Below are positions 1 through 6,921 of a stretch of 24,867 bases of DNA, piece after piece; the stretch's first letter is position 1, and each line of letters begins with the position of its first letter. This DNA is from Bacillota bacterium. GTDB lineage: Bacteria > Bacillota > Clostridia > Clostridiales > Clostridiaceae. The notes beneath the pieces were generated by a model that saw only the letters and a list, made by a program, of their open reading frames with translations, did not search any database and was not told the DNA's origin. The stretch is from contig JAUZPI010000065.1 of assembly GCA_030706015.1 (NCBI GenBank), positions 1 to 24,867 on the forward strand, read 5' to 3'. A program made the position numbers and the translations under genes.

Positions 1-605
1 ACATTCTTAATACCGCCTGAAGCAATAATATCACAGCTTACTGCATCACTTATTTTCTTTAATTGCTCTAGGTTTGGTCCTGTTAGCGTACCATCTCTGC
101 TTATATCTGTGAATATTATAGTCTTAACTCCTATTTGCTCCATAGTTTTTGCAAAGTCAATGTAGTGAATTGAGCTTACATCTAACCAGCCATTAACTGC
201 TACCATTTCATTCTTAGCATCTATTCCAACAGCTATTTTATCTCCGTATTTTGCAACTGCTTCTTTTACGAAGTCAGGATTGTTTAAAGCTGCTGTTCCT
301 AGTATAACTCTTGAAATTCCAGCTTCTACAAGAGCATCTATAGTTTCCATATCTCTTATACCGCCGCCAAGCTCTACTGGAAGATCAACATTTTTTATTA
401 CCTCAGAGATAACAGCCATATTTTTTATTTTTCCATTAAGTGCCCCATCTAAATCTACCATGTGTATATATTCTGCTCCGCTTTCTTTAAAGCTTAAAGC
501 AACCTTTAGCGGCTCTTCTCCAACTACCTCTGATTGTTCAAATTTACCTTGATATAATCTTACGCATTTTCCATCTCTTAAATCCATTGCAGGAAATATT
601 ATCAT
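1..605 (-). CDS. hisA: HisA, phosphoribosylformimino-AICAR phosphate isomerase (3' part beyond window)
   Basis: The enzyme isomerises ProFAR to PRFAR in the fourth step of histidine synthesis, as a cytoplasmic (beta/alpha)8 barrel. My translation from the ATG at 605 gives about 201 residues before the window edge. It begins MIIFPAMDLRDGKCVRLYQG, with the family's first-strand Asp in the AMDLRDGK segment. Further on are VELGGGIRD, VILGTAA, VGIDAK and FTDISRDGTLTGPN, the last holding the second catalytic Asp, and then ASGGIKN. Family length is about 240 residues, so some 40 C-terminal residues are missing. The start codon overlaps the hisH stop as ATGA (602-605), which suggests translational coupling. 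A GGGAG ribosome site precedes it. hisF and hisI would be expected next but lie outside the window. Confidence 0.96.
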   Translation of the reverse strand, partial: MIIFPAMDLRDGKCVRLYQGKFEQSEVVGEEPLKVALSFKESGAEYIHMVDLDGALNGKIKNMAVISEVIKNVDLPVELGGGIRDMETIDALVEAGISRVILGTAALNNPDFVKEAVAKYGDKIAVGIDAKNEMVAVNGWLDVSSIHYIDFAKTMEQIGVKTIIFTDISRDGTLTGPNLEQLKKISDAVSCDIIASGGIKN

Positions 606-1219
606 TTTATCAACTCCCAAAAATTCTTTAACATTTGTATACCTACATCACCACTTTTTTCAGGGTGGAATTGAATACCATACACGTTATCTTTACTAAC
701 AACGCCAGGTGCTTTTATTTCATAATTGCAGTATGCATTTAATATGCCTTCTTCTTCAATTTGAGCATAATAGGAATGTACGAAGTAAACATAGCTGCCT
801 TCTTTAACATCCTTTAATATTACGCAGTCCTTATCGAATACAAGACTATTCCAACCCATGTGAGGTACTTTTAGAGAAATTTCGAATTTCTTTATCTTTC
901 CCTTTAACAGTCCTAAGCCTTCTGTTTTTCTAACCTCATCACTTTCTTCAAATAAAAGCTGCATACCAAGGCATATTCCCATAAAAGGCTTTCCTTCTGC
1001 TGCTGCCTTTTTTAATACTACATCCAACCCGTCTTTCTTTAAGTTTTCCATAGCATCTGGAAAAGCACCTACTCCAGGAAGTATTATTCCGTCACTGTTT
1101 AATATTTCGTCTTTGTCACTAGTAATTACAGCTTTTGCCCCTACAAACTCTAATGCTTTTTCAACACTTCTTAAATTACCCATTCCGTAATCCACAATAG
1201 CTATTTTCTTATCTCCCAA
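602..1219 (-). CDS. hisH: HisH, glutamine amidotransferase subunit of IGP synthase
   Basis: This is the glutaminase half of imidazole glycerol phosphate synthase. It supplies ammonia to HisF for cyclisation of PRFAR. At 205 residues it has normal length. The class I amidotransferase features are all visible: YGMGN near the N-terminus, the oxyanion segment LPGVGAF (about residues 48-53), the nucleophile in GICLGMQLLFE (Cys83), and the His-Glu pair in FHPEKSG (His185, Glu187). The start is TTG at 1219 behind a GGATGGAG purine stretch; no in-frame ATG near it would keep the conserved IAIVDYG strand. It sits 26 nt after hisB and overlaps hisA by 4 nt, as expected for an operon member. Confidence 0.96.
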   Translation of the reverse strand: MGDKKIAIVDYGMGNLRSVEKALEFVGAKAVITSDKDEILNSDGIILPGVGAFPDAMENLKKDGLDVVLKKAAAEGKPFMGICLGMQLLFEESDEVRKTEGLGLLKGKIKKFEISLKVPHMGWNSLVFDKDCVILKDVKEGSYVYFVHSYYAQIEEEGILNAYCNYEIKAPGVVSKDNVYGIQFHPEKSGDVGIQMLKNFWELIK

Positions 1220-1245
1220 ACTCCATCCCTCACTTTCTTACTTGA

Positions 1246-1836
1246 TTAAAGCTGACCTTTTGTAGACATTACACCCTTTATTCTGCTGTCTTTTTCAACC
1301 GCTTCTCTTAGCGCTCTTCCAAAGGCTTTGAACATACCCTCTACCATGTGATGGTTGTTTTTTCCATATAATACTCTAGTGTGTAGCGTTATTCCTGCAT
1401 TAGAAGCCACAGCTCTAAAAAATTCTTCTACCATCTCAGTATCAAAACCACCAAGTCTTTCGCAGGTAAACTCTGCATCAAATACCAGGAAGGGTCTTCC
1501 GCTTATATCTAAAGAAACCGTAGCTAAGGTTTCATCCATAGGTACGAAAGAAGTACCATATCTCTTAATTCCAGACTTATCTCCAAGAGCTTTGTTTATG
1601 CATTGACCCAATACTATACCTACATCCTCTATAGTATGATGCGGGTCCACATATAAATCTCCGTTACATTTTAGCTCCAAATCGAATATACCATGCTTGG
1701 TCATAAGGTGTAGCATATGATCAAAAAATCCTATTCCAGTATCAATCTGATGGTTACCTTCACCATCTAGATTTATCTTAGCCTGTATATCCGTTTCCCT
1801 TGTTTTTCTTTTGATTTCTCCTATTCTGCTTTCCAA
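1246..1836 (-). CDS. hisB: HisB, imidazoleglycerol-phosphate dehydratase (monofunctional)
   Basis: It dehydrates IGP to imidazole-acetol phosphate, the substrate of HisC. The 196 residues match the monofunctional enzyme and lack the phosphatase domain of the enterobacterial fusion. The Mn-binding His/Glu motifs are intact: GFFDHMLHLMTKHG, DPHHTIEDVGI, and near the C-terminus NNHHMVEGMFKAFGRAL. The start is TTG at 1836, with GGTGGTG 8 nt upstream, giving the usual start a few residues before RIGEIKRKTRETDI. The gene lies 27 nt downstream of the hisC-like gene in the same operon. Histidinol-phosphate phosphatase activity must therefore come from a gene elsewhere. Confidence 0.97.
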   Translation of the reverse strand: MESRIGEIKRKTRETDIQAKINLDGEGNHQIDTGIGFFDHMLHLMTKHGIFDLELKCNGDLYVDPHHTIEDVGIVLGQCINKALGDKSGIKRYGTSFVPMDETLATVSLDISGRPFLVFDAEFTCERLGGFDTEMVEEFFRAVASNAGITLHTRVLYGKNNHHMVEGMFKAFGRALREAVEKDSRIKGVMSTKGQL

Positions 1837-1863
1837 CTTTACTTCACCACCATCTATAAATAA

Positions 1864-2784
1864 TTAGCATTCTTTTAAAGCTTCAATTAATATTCTATTC
1901 TCTTCACTGTTTCCAACAAAGATTTTCAAACAGTTTTTCAGATCTCCTTCATCGTAGCGTTTCACCTTGATGTCTCTGCTTACAAGTTTTTTATTAACTT
2001 CTTCTGCATTTTCAAACTCTACTAGAAAGAAGTTAGACTGTGCTAGGTAGACCTTTACTCCAGTCATGTTTTGAAGCTCATGGAGTAAGTTTTCTCTATC
2101 AAATTTTAATCTGCTCACATTTTCTTCGATTATGGTTCTATTTTTTACTATATCCGCTGTTATCTTTTCCGTTAAGAGTTCTGTATTAGAGGACACTTTA
2201 GCTTTTAAAAGCTTATTTCTTATTTCTTCATTAGCAATAAAAAAATCAGTGTGTATATCCGCATATCCAAACCTAGAACAGGTTCTAAGTATAATTAAGT
2301 TATTATATTTATTTACATTTTTTATTAGAGTTTCTCCACAAGACTCAAAATAAGCTTCATCCACAATTACAAGACAGCCGCAGGAACTTAAAATCTTCTC
2401 CAGTTCCCCCTTGCATATCACTATATCTTCTGGATGCTCTGGACAAACTACAAATATACTTTTAGGCTCTATTTCTCTTGTTTTATTTAGCAAGTCTTCT
2501 GAAGCTAAATGTAAATCTTTAACCAAATGCTGTTGTTCCAGCTTAGTACTATTTATTTGTGTATAAACTTTATACATAGAAAAGTCAGGACTTACCATTA
2601 TAATCTTGTCAGTTTTGTGGATAAAAGTATTTGCTATAACTTGAACAAGCTTATCCAATCCATTTTCAGCTACAATACATTCCTTATCAATTCCTGTATA
2701 TTGTGAATAGAGATGACATAAATCAACTCTATTCTCCAAAACACAAGGCTTATCCTGACTTTTTATGACCGTGTCTTCAACCAT
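1864..2784 (-). CDS. Degenerate HisC-like aminotransferase-fold protein, probable pseudoenzyme
   Basis: It occupies the hisC (histidinol-phosphate aminotransferase) position between hisD and hisB and has a fold type I aminotransferase plan, but key residues are missing. The PLP-lysine motif, normally like RTxSKAFGLAGLRxGY, reads RTCSRFGYADIHTDFF, with Arg171 where the lysine should be and no GLR arginine. The NNPTG motif is replaced by CPEHPED (residues 114-120). The substrate-carboxylate arginine near the C-terminus is Lys287 in CLKIFVGN. At 306 residues it lacks about 45 from the N-terminus, including the NENPYGP tyrosine. DEAY (142-145) is kept, and the frame is open throughout. The ATG lies 1 nt after the hisD stop. 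It may be non-catalytic, regulatory or structural, or it may be decaying. No transamination activity should be assumed. Confidence 0.8.
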   Translation of the reverse strand: MVEDTVIKSQDKPCVLENRVDLCHLYSQYTGIDKECIVAENGLDKLVQVIANTFIHKTDKIIMVSPDFSMYKVYTQINSTKLEQQHLVKDLHLASEDLLNKTREIEPKSIFVVCPEHPEDIVICKGELEKILSSCGCLVIVDEAYFESCGETLIKNVNKYNNLIILRTCSRFGYADIHTDFFIANEEIRNKLLKAKVSSNTELLTEKITADIVKNRTIIEENVSRLKFDRENLLHELQNMTGVKVYLAQSNFFLVEFENAEEVNKKLVSRDIKVKRYDEGDLKNCLKIFVGNSEENRILIEALKEC

Positions 2785-2785
2785 T

Positions 2786-4081
2786 TTATTCGAACCTCAC
2801 CTTTATGGAATTTGCATGTGCAGTAAGTCCTTCTGTGTCAGCTAGTTTTACAATTTGATCCTTAACATCTCTCAAAGCACCTTCTGAATAGTAAATGTAG
2901 CTTGATTTCTTAACAAAATCATCCACAGAAAGTGGTGAGAAAAATCTTGCTGTACCACTAGTAGGAAGTACGTGATTTGGTCCTGCCATATAATCACCTA
3001 GTGGTTCTGGTGCATAGTGACCAAGGAATATAGAACCGGCATTCTTTATATCTCCAAGGTATAAGAATGGTTCTGCCACAGCTAATTCTAAATGCTCTGG
3101 TGCTATTCTGTTGGCCATTTCTATAGCTTCTTCCATAGTATCCACTACTATAATCGCTCCATAGTTTTCAAGTGAAGTTAGTATTATTTCTTTTCTGCTT
3201 AAATACTCAACTTGTCTTTTTAACTCTTCTTGAACCTTATTTGCTAGTTCTACTGAAGTAGTTACTAATATTGATGAAGCAAGCTTATCATGCTCTGCTT
3301 GCGACATTAAATCTGCTGCTATGAATTTTTCATTTCCCTTTTCATCAGCAATAATTAATATTTCACTTGGTCCAGCTATCATATCTATATCAACAAAGCC
3401 AAACACACTTCTCTTAGCTAAGGCAACAAATATGTTTCCTGGTCCAACTATTTTATCTACCTTTGGAACAGATTCAGTTCCAAAAGCTAAAGCTCCTATA
3501 GCCTGCGCTCCACCAGCCTTGTATATTTCATCTACTACAGCAATATCCGCTGCCACAAGTATGTTTGGATTTATGCTGCCATCCTTTGATGGAGGAGTAG
3601 TCATAACTATTTTGTTAACTCCAGCCACCTTTGCTGGAAGAGCATTCATAAGCACTGAAGAAGGATAAGCTGCTGTACCGCCTGGCACGTATATACCTAC
3701 CTTATCTAAGGCTCTAACTACCTGACCCATAACTACGCCCTTATCTTTATTTGTCATCCAGGAATTATTCTTTTGTTTTTCATGGAAGAACCAAATATTT
3801 TCCTTAGCTAAATTAAGAGCGTCTATAAATTCTTGCTCTACCTTTGTGTAGGCATCCTTAATTTCTTCTTCTGTTACCTTTAGACTTTCAAGATTTGGAG
3901 CATCAAATTTCCTAGTATATTCTAGAACTGCTTTATCTCCATCCTTTTTTATATCGCTTAATATTTTCTCCACTGTAATCATAACGTCAGCCTGAACGCC
4001 CTCAGCTCTTTCTTTAAGTGAAGCTAAATATTCTATTCCTTCTGTACTTTTGGCATTTATTATCTTTATTATTTCACTCAT
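2786..4081 (-). CDS. hisD: HisD, histidinol dehydrogenase
   Basis: It carries out the last two steps of the pathway, oxidising L-histidinol to L-histidine with two NAD+, as a Zn-dependent homodimer. At 431 residues it is full length. Recognisable elements are YVPGGTAAYPSSVLMNA, DKIVGPGN, the signature IAGPSEILIIAD, the Zn ligands Gln and His in MSQAEHD, the catalytic Glu-His pair in APEHLEL, DYMAGPNHVLPTSGTARF with the Zn-binding Asp, and the C-terminal Zn ligand in GLTAHANSIKVR. The ATG at 4081 has a GGAGG site upstream. It lies 12 nt after hisG, and its stop is 1 nt before the hisC-like ATG, so translation is probably coupled. Confidence 0.98.
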   Translation of the reverse strand: MSEIIKIINAKSTEGIEYLASLKERAEGVQADVMITVEKILSDIKKDGDKAVLEYTRKFDAPNLESLKVTEEEIKDAYTKVEQEFIDALNLAKENIWFFHEKQKNNSWMTNKDKGVVMGQVVRALDKVGIYVPGGTAAYPSSVLMNALPAKVAGVNKIVMTTPPSKDGSINPNILVAADIAVVDEIYKAGGAQAIGALAFGTESVPKVDKIVGPGNIFVALAKRSVFGFVDIDMIAGPSEILIIADEKGNEKFIAADLMSQAEHDKLASSILVTTSVELANKVQEELKRQVEYLSRKEIILTSLENYGAIIVVDTMEEAIEMANRIAPEHLELAVAEPFLYLGDIKNAGSIFLGHYAPEPLGDYMAGPNHVLPTSGTARFFSPLSVDDFVKKSSYIYYSEGALRDVKDQIVKLADTEGLTAHANSIKVRFE

Positions 4082-4093
4082 GCTTTATCCTCC

Positions 4094-4741
4094 TTACTTA
4101 TTTTCCACGTACTCCTGTACCTTCTTTATAATTTCTCCGATTGGTTCTCTCTTCATCTTCATACTTGCTTTATTTACTATCATTCTTGCGCTGATGCTGC
4201 ATACATCTTCAAACACTATAAGACCATTTTCCTTTAGTGTGGTTCCAGTTTCAACTATATCCACAATAGCATCTGCAAGACCAAGTATAGGCGCTAATTC
4301 TACCGAACCTTCTATCTTTATTATCTCAACATCATGACCTAATTTTCCAAAATAATTTCTTGTTACATTAGGATATTTGGTTGCAATCTTCTTTCTTCTA
4401 TAGCCTTCATTCATTTTGAATGTAGGAAGAGATGCTACTGCAAATTTACATTTTCCAACCTGTAAATCTACCACTTCATAGAACTCTTTGTTTTCTTCCA
4501 TAAGAGTATCTTTCCCTACTATACCTATATCAGCTGCTCCATGCTCTACATAGGTTAAAACATCCGCTGCTTTTACAAGTACAAATTCTATTTTTCCTTC
4601 TCCGTCCTTGAATATAAGCTTTCTGCCTTTATCTTTAAGTTCTGTACAATCAATACCGATACCTTCGAATATTTCAACAGCTGCCTTTTCCAGTCTTCCT
4701 TTAGTAAGAGCTATTCTTATAGGCTTTTCCATTGTCTCCAT
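4094..4741 (-). CDS. hisG: HisG, ATP phosphoribosyltransferase catalytic subunit (short form)
   Basis: It joins ATP and PRPP in the committed step of histidine synthesis. This is the short form (about 215 residues), which lacks the C-terminal regulatory ACT-like domain and works as a hetero-octamer with HisZ, encoded directly upstream. Visible motifs are IALTKGRLEK at the N-terminus, GIVGKDTL, and the PRPP-binding loop in the segment IVDIVETGTTLKENGL. I place the start at ATG 4741 (METMEKPIRIALTKG), because AGGTGG lies 8 nt upstream; the upstream GTG at 4753 falls inside that ribosome site. It lies 20 nt after hisZ and 12 nt before hisD. Histidine feedback is expected to act through the HisZ partner, as known for short-form systems. 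Confidence 0.96.
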   Translation of the reverse strand: METMEKPIRIALTKGRLEKAAVEIFEGIGIDCTELKDKGRKLIFKDGEGKIEFVLVKAADVLTYVEHGAADIGIVGKDTLMEENKEFYEVVDLQVGKCKFAVASLPTFKMNEGYRRKKIATKYPNVTRNYFGKLGHDVEIIKIEGSVELAPILGLADAIVDIVETGTTLKENGLIVFEDVCSISARMIVNKASMKMKREPIGEIIKKVQEYVENK

Positions 4742-4761
4742 TATTTCAACCACCTTTAAAA

Positions 4762-5946
4762 CTAATTATTACACACTATAAGCTTTTTATTGCGGCTTTG
4801 TGCATATTTTCTTGTTTCTTCTTCGCTATCTAATACACTTATTTCTGCGCTCTTACCTTCATTCTCCATATCAGTTAGAAGTGCATAAGCTTCCTTTAAA
4901 TGTGCCTTATCAGCATATATCACATATTCCTCAGGATGAGTTTCTTCCGATGCAATATATTGTCTTTCCATAGCTATCAATATATTATCTACATTTAAAG
5001 CAAGACCTGTAGCAGGCATCTTTTTACCAAACTGCTCCATTAATCTGTCGTATCTGCCGCCAGTTAGGATATCATCTCCAACTTCTGTACTATAGCCTCT
5101 AAATATAAGTCCTGTATAATAATTGATGTGCTGTACCATACCTAAATCTATAGTTAAATACTCTTGAAGTCCTACGCATTTTATTATTTCATATAATTCT
5201 TCTACGCTGTTTAAAGTTTCAAGAGCCTTTGCATTCTTGGTTAATCCTTTTGCAGTTTCTAAAACTTCCATACCACCAAATAACTCAGGAAGCTTATTAA
5301 GCATTTTTGCTTTTTCTTCCCCTATTTCAGCTTCCTTAAGAGCTAATATTTCTCTTAATGCTGCAAAATTCTTATTCTCAATACATTTTCTTATTTTTTC
5401 TTTTTCATCTGGATTTATATCTACATCTTCCATAATAGCTTTGAAGAATTCTGCCTGCCCTATCTCAATTTTGAAGTTCTTAAGTCCTATTGCTTTTAAT
5501 GCCTTTATAGCAGTTATAACTGCTTCAGCATCAGCCTTTATAGAATCTGTTCCTACAATTTCAATACCTGATTGAGTTATTTCACTTAGTTTACCATTTA
5601 AATTTTCATTTACTCTGAAAATATTTGAAGTATAACAAAGCTTTACTGGATATATATCATTTTTAATCTTAGTAGAAACTATTCTTGCGATTGGTGTAGT
5701 CATATCTGGTCTTAAAACCATTATTCTACCCTTATTATCGAAAAGCTTATACATTTTTTCCTGTTCTATTGGTTGGTTTTCTAAATTAAATACATCATAG
5801 AATTCCAATGTAGGAGATACTAATTCGCTGTAACCTCCACGTTTATAAACAGTTCTTAATTTGTTTTCAACCTCTACTTTTACACTGCATTCCTTAAAAA
5901 GTATATCTCTAGTACCATCAGGAATATATTTTCTCCAATCTCCCAT
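4762..5946 (-). CDS. hisZ: HisZ, ATP phosphoribosyltransferase regulatory subunit
   Basis: This is a histidyl-tRNA-synthetase-like paralogue without synthetase function. It pairs with short HisG and carries the histidine allosteric site. The 394 residues show the class II synthetase core: IPDGTRDILF at the N-terminus, motif 2-like VLRPDMTTPIARIV, and the glycine-rich GGRYDRLMEQFG near 310. The length and the immediate hisG neighbour favour HisZ over HisS. A true HisS would be about 420 residues with an anticodon-binding domain; here the C-terminus is a shortened version ending KYAQSRNKKLIVCNN. The ATG at 5946 has GGAGGAGA just upstream. It is the first gene of the operon, 59 nt from the promoter -10. 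Confidence 0.95.
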   Translation of the reverse strand: MGDWRKYIPDGTRDILFKECSVKVEVENKLRTVYKRGGYSELVSPTLEFYDVFNLENQPIEQEKMYKLFDNKGRIMVLRPDMTTPIARIVSTKIKNDIYPVKLCYTSNIFRVNENLNGKLSEITQSGIEIVGTDSIKADAEAVITAIKALKAIGLKNFKIEIGQAEFFKAIMEDVDINPDEKEKIRKCIENKNFAALREILALKEAEIGEEKAKMLNKLPELFGGMEVLETAKGLTKNAKALETLNSVEELYEIIKCVGLQEYLTIDLGMVQHINYYTGLIFRGYSTEVGDDILTGGRYDRLMEQFGKKMPATGLALNVDNILIAMERQYIASEETHPEEYVIYADKAHLKEAYALLTDMENEGKSAEISVLDSEEETRKYAQSRNKKLIVCNN

Positions 5947-5963
5947 TAAATCTCCTCCGAAAT

Positions 5964-5991
5964 CACTTTATTAATTTATTACGCTAAAGTG
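5964..5991 (-). promoter_or_regulatory. Dyad in the his leader, next to the ribosome site
   Basis: CACTTTA (5964-5970) and TAAAGTG (5985-5991) form a perfect 7-bp inverted repeat around a 14-nt spacer. It lies in the short hisZ leader, a few nt before the GGAGGAGA ribosome site. It could be a small RNA hairpin affecting initiation or an operator just downstream of the promoter. AT-rich DNA gives such repeats fairly often, so the function is unproven. Confidence 0.35.
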
Positions 5992-6004
5992 TTAAATTAC
6001 TAAA

Positions 6005-6033
6005 ATAATATACTATTTTTTCAAGTTTGTCAA
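6005..6033 (-). promoter_or_regulatory. Sigma-A promoter of the his operon
   Basis: Reading the minus strand: -35 TTGACA (6028-6033), a 17-nt spacer, and -10 TATTAT (6005-6010). The -35 is perfect and the -10 differs from TATAAT at one base. It lies 59 nt upstream of the hisZ ATG, so the leader is only about 50 nt. That is too short for a T-box or similar riboswitch. The -35 overlaps the only possible start region of the divergent cupin remnant. Confidence 0.85.
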
Positions 6034-6331
6034 TAGAATCATTATACAACAAACTGACAGCAAACACACCTTATTACGCCATTTTTTTTAATTATTCGAA
6101 TAACAAGGAAGTACCTCCTCATAACCACGAAAATAGCGGTCTTATTATACACGTTCTTATAGGCTCTGGAGAATTAACTATTGATGGCAGCGCACATAAT
6201 GTTACTCAGGAGACTTAATTCACTGCGATGGGAAAGAAATGTTGAGCCTAAAAAATACCGGAGATAAGGATATGTCTTGCTTTGTATTACTTACACCAAA
6301 TCCATCACCAATATACTCTAAGGAAATATAA
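6027..6331 (+). pseudogene. Cupin-domain protein remnant, frameshifted
   Basis: Two reading frames together encode one small cupin of about 100 residues. Frame 1 (6027-6218) runs from a TTG through the cupin motif 1 region EVPPHNHENSG (metal-binding histidines) and VLIGSGELTIDGSAHNVT, then meets TAA. From about 6203 the next frame continues the domain as GDLIHCDGKEMLSLKNTG and ends SPIYSKEI at the TAA at 6329-6331. The junction reads ACTCAGGAGAC; one missing base would restore T-P-G-D, the usual cupin sequence. No ribosome site precedes the TTG, and a stop at 6006 prevents extension upstream. It reads toward the hydrogenase cluster. A sequencing error is the main alternative. Confidence 0.72.
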
Positions 6332-6343
6332 AAATGTGATTTT

Positions 6344-6360
6344 AAATGTTTGAAACATTT
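6344..6360. promoter_or_regulatory. Perfect 17-bp palindrome upstream of the hydrogenase cluster
   Basis: AAATGTTT-G-AAACATTT is a perfect inverted repeat about a central G. It starts 12 nt after the cupin remnant's stop and ends 64 nt before the first hydrogenase-cluster gene. The arms are too close for a normal hairpin loop, which favours a protein-binding operator over a terminator. The regulator is unknown. Confidence 0.5.
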
Positions 6361-6386
6361 TATTAATTATACTTAACATAACTGCA

Positions 6387-6392
6387 TATAAT
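6387..6392 (+). promoter_or_regulatory. Candidate -10 box for the hydrogenase cluster
   Basis: A perfect TATAAT lies 32 nt upstream of the first gene's TTG start. No good -35 exists at 16-18 nt: the best candidate is TTAATT (6363-6368). Either the promoter needs an activator, perhaps at the nearby 17-bp palindrome, or the real promoter lies elsewhere. Confidence 0.4.
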
Positions 6393-6423
6393 CTATTGAA
6401 AGAACTATAGGAGTTAGGTAAAT

Positions 6424-6873
6424 TTGCACTTTAAGACTTATGAATGTTTAGAATATCATATTTTGCGATTGAACAACTATCAAAATCTAAGCTTCACTTG
6501 CTGTAACACTAATCAAAAAATACTTTATAGTCAACTAATCTTGCTTGAACTAAACAAGATTACTAATATACTTTATTATACTTTTCTACAGTCAAACTTA
6601 AATTTAAGACAGCCTGAAAGTATTCCATCAACTGCTCCTCAAATTAGAGAATTTACTTTAGATGAGTTATCAAAATTTAATGGTTCTGGTGGAACGCCGG
6701 CCTATGCTGCGATTAATGGTGTAGTATATGATGTAAGTCTTTCGCCGGCTTGGGGGGGCGGCTCACATTTTGGGTTATTGGCAGGTAAAGATTTGACCCA
6801 TGAATTTGCAGGCTGTCACAAAAGTATGGATATCCTAAATTCGCTTCCTAGGGTTGGTATATTAGAACCCTAG
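6424..6873 (+). CDS. Cytochrome b5-like heme-binding protein
   Basis: This is a probable small heme electron carrier. The C-terminal half (about residues 75-149) is a bacterial cytochrome b5-like domain: REFTLDELSKFNG, PAYAAINGVVYDVS, an AW pair, GSHFGLLAGKDLTHEF, then CHKS and the closing LPRVGIL. The likely axial ligands are His115 (SHFG) and His132 (CHKS). The first 70 residues look helical and lack a signal peptide or membrane segment; their role is unknown. The TTG start has AGGAG 10 nt upstream, and no ATG preserves the frame near it. The gene directly precedes the [NiFe] hydrogenase subunits, so it may pass electrons to or from them. That partnership is inferred from position only. Confidence 0.85.
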   Translation: MHFKTYECLEYHILRLNNYQNLSFTCCNTNQKILYSQLILLELNKITNILYYTFLQSNLNLRQPESIPSTAPQIREFTLDELSKFNGSGGTPAYAAINGVVYDVSLSPAWGGGSHFGLLAGKDLTHEFAGCHKSMDILNSLPRVGILEP

Positions 6874-6921
6874 AATTTATGCTACTGTTTCAAGATATGA
6901 ACTAGTAGGGAGTTGGTGATT

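Noticed and set aside
6913..6921. Upstream starts TTG 6913 and GTG 6916 and a possible twin-arginine signal for the hydrogenase small subunit
   Set aside because: Both starts touch the ribosome site, and the RRKKSS segment is not followed by a hydrophobic stretch.
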